This document shows, piece by piece, positions 58,091 to 64,000 of a stretch of DNA of 64,000 nucleotides. How positions within the stretch are numbered: position 1 is the first letter of the stretch; every line of letters begins with the position of its first letter. This DNA is from Cadophora sp. MPI-SDFR-AT-0126. Taxonomy: Eukaryota; Ascomycota; Leotiomycetes; Helotiales; Ploettnerulaceae. Location: positions 1,364,001-1,428,000 of the forward strand of contig JAGMVK010000008.1 in assembly GCA_020747065.1 (NCBI GenBank), given 5' to 3'. The notes below the pieces were generated by a model, which ran no database searches, was not told where the DNA came from, and saw nothing but the letters and a program-made list of their open reading frames with translations. The translations under genes were made by a program, and so were the position numbers.

Positions 58091-60876
58091 CACCAATGAG
58101 GGAGAGAAGAAACAACTTTGTTGCACCTCGTAGCGGATGGACTTTTTCCCTTCCGAGCAACGGGACGATATCTCAGGTTCATTCTCGGCGAAACATAAAC
58201 AGCGGAGGCAACATGAAGTCAGATGATGAACAATAAATATGTACATCGAGAGGGAGAATATTTTGTTGCAAATCGTACGGAGGCAAGGAGGCGAAGTTCT
58301 CTTCCGCTTTTGTAAAGGATGATTCATGATATATCAGCTCCATGGTACTGGAGACGAAAGTTAACATAGGACTAGTGGGTACAGTCAGATGATTGATTAC
58401 GGAAGGGGTATATCGAGACCAAGTATAAGAATATACCATATCGGTGAAGACCGACGAGTCTTGAGGCCCCTCGGTAGTTCTCCTCCCTGACTATCATCTT
58501 CTAGCTTGTGACTTCGCGGATATGAATGCCAATAGTTGGCTTGGACTGGCCCATACCATGATGAAGGTATTTTTTTTATGCATCGCAACGGAGAGTGTCT
58601 TTCCATAGCGGCACAGTGCTTGAAGAAAAGAGCAGACCGAGGAGCAAGATGTTGGGGAGTGAATATCTACAAAGTGACCGAGCTGATAAGCTCGAGACAA
58701 AAAGTGACATTTGATGCACATCGCAACGGAAGGTTCTCACCGTGATTTCCTGATTGATACATTCAGACAGGGAGCATAGCATGAGCAGCCAAAGAGGCTA
58801 TGCTGTGCCATATCCCAAAGATAACTTAGACAAGTTGGTGGCGCATAGCATTGATTGATCTGATCTAAGCAAGGCGTTTGTTTGCAATAACGAGCAAATT
58901 TCGTGCGTCCTGGAAAGTATGCGCGGCAATGTGTCGAATCAGCCGGCTGAAAGAGGTGCAGCTGCACGCAAATGTTACGGAGGGTAAAGTGCCTATCTCG
59001 AAGGGACAAGCATCGGGCATGACCATCTGCCTCCGGTCGGAATTTACAGGCAGTAGATTCTCCCAAAGATCCCAGACCCAAGAAACGAGAGCTCTAGGCG
59101 CATGTATAACTACTCACTTCCGAACCCAAAGATGGGCATGTCAATCTGTATCGGGCAACGCTACGCCAAGTTTGGCTCAAGTACTACCTCGAAATGAGAT
59201 CTCTGGCAATGCAGGAAAGCCTCCGCATCATCTGGGCACCAGCAACCGGGATGAGTATTCGTGGAAAAAGTCCTAGGCGCATGAAAGGGCTGGAGATGCG
59301 CTGGCCGGAAGCAGACTAGGTGTTATGTGGTGATGCTGGAATGAGACGTTCCGCCCATCTCCCGGTCCCAAAACAGAATATGGAACCACGAGATGCGCAA
59401 ACTGGCTACCCAGGAAGTGTGAACCCTCTCCCGGACGATGTGCATCAAGAAGTCGAGAGGGTTTTAATGGGATGAACGATCTCGTGATTCGATGCTAATG
59501 TGACAGGTTGGGGAGATAGTTCCGGAGTGCTTGATCTAAACTTCAGAGGGTTCTCATCAAATTCCCATAAGTCATGCTCAAAGATCCAACTGACTTGTGA
59601 TCTCTTACTTTTTGGCATCACCAAACTTTTCTTATCTGTTTTCTCAGCTACAGCCATGTAATTTACTACCCAGAAATTTCCGCCTTCTCCAGGATGTCAA
59701 GGTCTTTCTTATGTCAAAGTTCTCTCTTATCATTCAGCCTACCACACGGCCAACTCACAGCCAGCTACGCCTCTCCCGAGCACCAGGTTTCTCGCCCGCA
59801 AGCAACACGGTTTTCCCGGCTCGGGGAAGACTGCGACTTGCATCAAAAGTTCATCTTCCCAGGGACACGCTCGCCTCAGGCTCAAATACCGGAAAGTATG
59901 GTACGGTAGCATAAACAGGGGCGTTGAGGTGAGGCATCCGTCCTCCTGAGCAGCCTCCGCCTAGCGACCACAGACATGGCCATTATTATGCCGCCAGCCT
60001 GCTCTGCTCTGCGCCCGTCAGCACGCCTCACGCCCAGCTCTGCAGCGGAAGATCAACGTCTTCAGCCCTTTCCACCCTTCTTCGCCCTATGGTGACGCTG
60101 AGGCCAGGAAAGGGCGGAAATGAGATGTGCAACAGAAAATCTGGATGTGTTGTTGTCGGGTAAGTAATTAGGCGGGGTGTTGTTATTGGGTGGCGAGGTC
60201 CGCTTGTGTGCAGAGATAACAGCTTGAGCGGGCTCGAGGCGGCATGCGATGATGTCTTTTCCTTGAGAAGTGACAGGAACAGGAAGCTGTTGTGGGGATT
60301 GGCATGTAAGACCTAGGTTAGGCCTGCTTTCGTGCAGTATAAGAATTGCTTTTCTGTGGGGTTGACGGAGATCTTAGTGAAGCTCTTGGATTTCGTCAGA
60401 GGGCTGTGATTACGCCTATTATGGAAAGGAAATCAACAGCACACATGTGACTTTTCAACATGGACTCTATATTGTGTTGCGGCAAAGAGAAATATCAAAT
60501 TTTTCGTATAAGTCTCCAAATATGTCAGTAAGTCAACATATTAACTTAGAATCTCTGCTGCTCTGGGAAAATCGTACTGGGCAGGCACTTGCATTGGGCA
60601 AGGGCCAGACAAGCTGAAGTCATTAGGTATCTTTGCAAGCGACAAGAGGCTCTGGTTCGAAGCACTATATGCAAAAGACCTGGATTCTAATCAACCAAGC
60701 AGAAGGTGCAATCAAGATGGTGAAATCCTCTTTTCTCATTTCGGGGCATCGTGGTATTATGAATAAACTAGCTGCATCGCTCAAGCCAAAGCCAAACACC
60801 ATCGAATTACCGCATTGCCATGCCCCAAACGCCTTGCTAAATAATCAGCTAAATAACATGCATAAAGCGTTCGCCT
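58091..60876. other. 2.8 kb gene-free region
   Basis: No supportable gene. The longest frame, 58878-59276 (plus, 132 codons), has no domain, no splice context and an opposing open frame. Composition is mixed and I saw no transposon-like terminal repeats or AT-rich RIP-type block. The right end flanks the 3' end of the minus-strand gene at 60877. Confidence 0.5.
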
Positions 60877-61815
60877 TCAGTAGGTAATGATGTGACTGAA
60901 ATGACCGGGAACCTTCATCCGACACTTCTCACAATCTGCTCGATAACCCATGCTGAAGCTTCTCTTCATTCCACCATTAAGCTCCGAGCCGAACCCAGTC
61001 CAGTTTCTGAGACTGTGTTTTGACCTAGTGTGTCCCTTCTTTGTAGGTGTTTCTTTGTCCGGGTCAGGTTGTGATGAAGACTCGACTTCCATCTGCATGC
61101 CTCCGAAACCTGCAACAATAACACTTGGGCTTGTTTCACCCTCACTGATAGGGCTAGGTAGTCTTCGGCCTCGACGAAATCTATCAACCAAAGCCTCATC
61201 GTCTGCGAAATCACTCTCACGGTGGACCGAAGCCTTCTCGGCACGTATAAATGGAGCAAAGGAGCTATGTATTGGCGTTGGGATTCGGCCTGAAATGCTA
61301 GGAGAGTGGTCGTTCTGGAAGGGGCCTGGGGAAAGATGGATCGAGTCCGTCATTTCGAAGTCGTCGGTGTATGATGGTGCATCGGACATTTGAGTGGAGT
61401 TGGTGGTCCGTTGGCTTTCGAAGCTATCCAAAAATGGCGAGGGGGAACCGCTCTGCGTAAGACCAGCCGTAGTTGGGGAGGAAGAGTACGGCGAGAAGAA
61501 CGATCTTGGCTCTGCAGAAGCAGCAGCAGCTTCCTCCGAGTCCGAGTCTGCCGGAGTTATAGTTGGAGGAGCAGGCTGTGAAGTGTAGTTGCTTTCCCAG
61601 GAAAAGGACGGCGAGGTGTGTCGAGCAATCGTTGGAGATTGACGGTGAGGTAGGGTAGCTATCCGTCGTTTCTAGGAGTCATTAGCATTGCCGACATCAA
61701 GCATGATTGCCTCCCGAGGCAGCCTCACTGATCGATGTTCGCTGAAACCAGAGGTCATAGTCTCGTCATCGTCCTCCCTATCACGCTTTCGAGATGCCCA
61801 CGGTTGGGTAAACAT
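60877..61815 (-). CDS. Unrecognised protein with C-terminal CxxC module
   Basis: Two exons (61815-61729, 61671-60877; 57-nt intron) join in frame to 293 residues. The start MFTQPWASRKRDREDDDETM is basic-acidic. The splice join creates SEHRSKRRIATLPHRQ, a likely nuclear-localisation signal. The middle is disordered, rich in Ser, Pro and Glu, with many SP/TP pairs (HTSPSF, SGSPSP, LPSPISEG) that could be kinase sites. The only ordered-looking part is the C-terminus (about residues 262-293): GGMKRSFSMGYRADCEKCRM followed by KVPGHFSHIITY. Its CxxC plus nearby histidines could bind zinc. I do not recognise the family. It looks like a nuclear, phosphorylation-regulated protein, which is inference. 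It is divergent from DAHP synthase. Confidence 0.8.
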
Positions 61816-62482
61816 GATTGTTTCTACGACAAATGGACGGCAGAATACTGGACCGTGTCGAAATGCGTTCGTCTGAAGTTGAGGTAGGGCGAGGTGAGGT
61901 GAGGATACGGCGGCAAGGCTCCTCGTTCACGTTGCGTGTGGGGAGGGATGGTATTATGTGTTGATATGCGAAATGTATTTCAAGGGACGAGCTCGGAAGA
62001 ACCTGGTATTATATCTTCAGCGGTTGCCACAGTCCTAGCCGAGGAAGAAGAGAGCGGTGGGTTTCATCGATGCTTCAAAAATCGTGAAAGCACGGTTGTG
62101 TGTTTGAGACAATTCGGAAACCTGGGTCTCCAGAGTTGCCCAAGGCTGGACGCGCCTGTGACGGAGTCGGATCCTCGAGAGCCCTGAAAGCTGCCTGACG
62201 TTGTTCAGCGGGTCCCAGGCACCCACCCGGGTTCTCACGTGAAGATAGAGAGGATCTTGGCGTACCTTCCCCTCCCTGTACTGGAGCAGGGGGCAGCATC
62301 CAAAACCAGCCCCACAAGCCACTTCTGAATTTTGACATGAATTATCGAACCCCGCCAACCAGCCAATTATTTTCTTTGTACAACGCAACACCACGGTGAA
62401 GGACAACATACTAGTAACATAACTTCTTGCAATTTCTCCTCTTCCATTCTTCTCCCATCTTCAATCATTTGTTCTATTCAAA
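61816..62482. promoter_or_regulatory. Divergent promoter region, CxxC protein / DAHP synthase
   Basis: 667 bp between divergent start codons. It should hold both promoters. A minus-strand frame at 62035-62409 lacks any domain. A pyrimidine-rich run sits just before the DAHP synthase start (about 62430-62470). Confidence 0.5.
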
Positions 62483-63740
<1,258 letters not shown>

Positions 63741-64000
63741 ACGGTCCGGTTGTGATGATTCGATGACTTTCCTTTTATTTTTGCATGGCGTCTGGATACC
63801 TTCATTCTCCTCTTTCTCCTTCACAAACAAAAGTTTGATTTGAGGTCATGAATTCTCATTCCAAAATACATGGTTGGAGAATAGGGTGTAGCTTTCTTCA
63901 TCTTCACATCCAATATTCACTGGTTATTGGATTGAAGCGGCATATCCAGGAAACGAATCAAGAACAAGAATACTGCATCATGTAGAAAGAATACAAAATC
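63741..64000. other. 3' flank of DAHP synthase
   Basis: Untranslated and flanking sequence after the stop codon, with no gene visible before the window ends. Confidence 0.5.

Noticed and set aside
58878..59276. Plus-strand frame of 132 codons in the 2.8 kb gap
   Set aside because: No domain and overlapping open frames; no evidence of an exon structure.

Overview
The window is nuclear DNA of a filamentous ascomycete (Pezizomycotina). The evidence is the density of short spliced genes on both strands, introns mostly of 45-115 nt with GTRAGT donors and CTAAC-like branch points, and a set of fungal families (Cch1 calcium channel, RTA1-like membrane protein, Zn2Cys6 regulator, HMG-box regulator with a conserved upstream block, long COX14-like protein). 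Leotiomycetes seems the best guess at class level, but this is an impression and was not tested. Almost everything recognisable is conserved core gene content. I see no transposon, CRISPR array, tRNA, rRNA or secondary-metabolite cluster.

Layout, left to right: gene-free 3' flank (1-2647); CCH1 calcium channel (-, 2648-9396); a DDT/WHIM + PHD chromatin protein (+, 10805-13602), divergent from CCH1; a 3.6 kb gene-free stretch; an HMG-box transcription factor (+, 17225-18827); GINS subunit PSF1 (+, 19834-20587); a SulP + STAS + cyclic-nucleotide-binding transporter of the yeast Vsb1 type (+, 22990-26624); a short-chain dehydrogenase with an apparent one-base frameshift (+, 27510-28712); mitochondrial glycine-cleavage T protein (-, 29287-30696); V-ATPase subunit H (-, 31021-32554); B-type cyclin (-, 33573-35202); mitochondrial ribosomal protein uL2m (+, 36268-37503); a Zn2Cys6 regulator (-, 39098-42351); THO subunit TEX1/THOC3 (-, 44105-45470), divergent from RIC1 (+, 45924-49329); casein kinase 2 beta subunit (+, 50484-51990); an RTA1-like membrane protein (+, 53390-54695); a COX14-like mitochondrial protein (-, 55742-56648), divergent from a DUF2458-type protein (+, 57232-58090); 2.8 kb without genes; an unrecognised protein with a C-terminal CxxC module (-, 60877-61815), divergent from DAHP synthase (+, 62483-63740).

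The genes do not form one pathway. They serve calcium entry, chromatin, DNA replication, cell cycle, vacuolar acidification and storage, mitochondrial translation and respiration, mRNA export, Golgi Rab activation, kinase signalling and aromatic amino acid synthesis. Gene models were assembled by hand from reading frames, splice sites and family knowledge. Nearly all close in frame, and the one exception (the dehydrogenase) is reported as a finding. I found no convincing new biological system. The most useful leads are the dehydrogenase frameshift, a possible 240-nt in-frame cassette exon in the CK2 beta gene, the substituted pore ring and degenerate fourth voltage sensor of CCH1, and the unrecognised CxxC protein.
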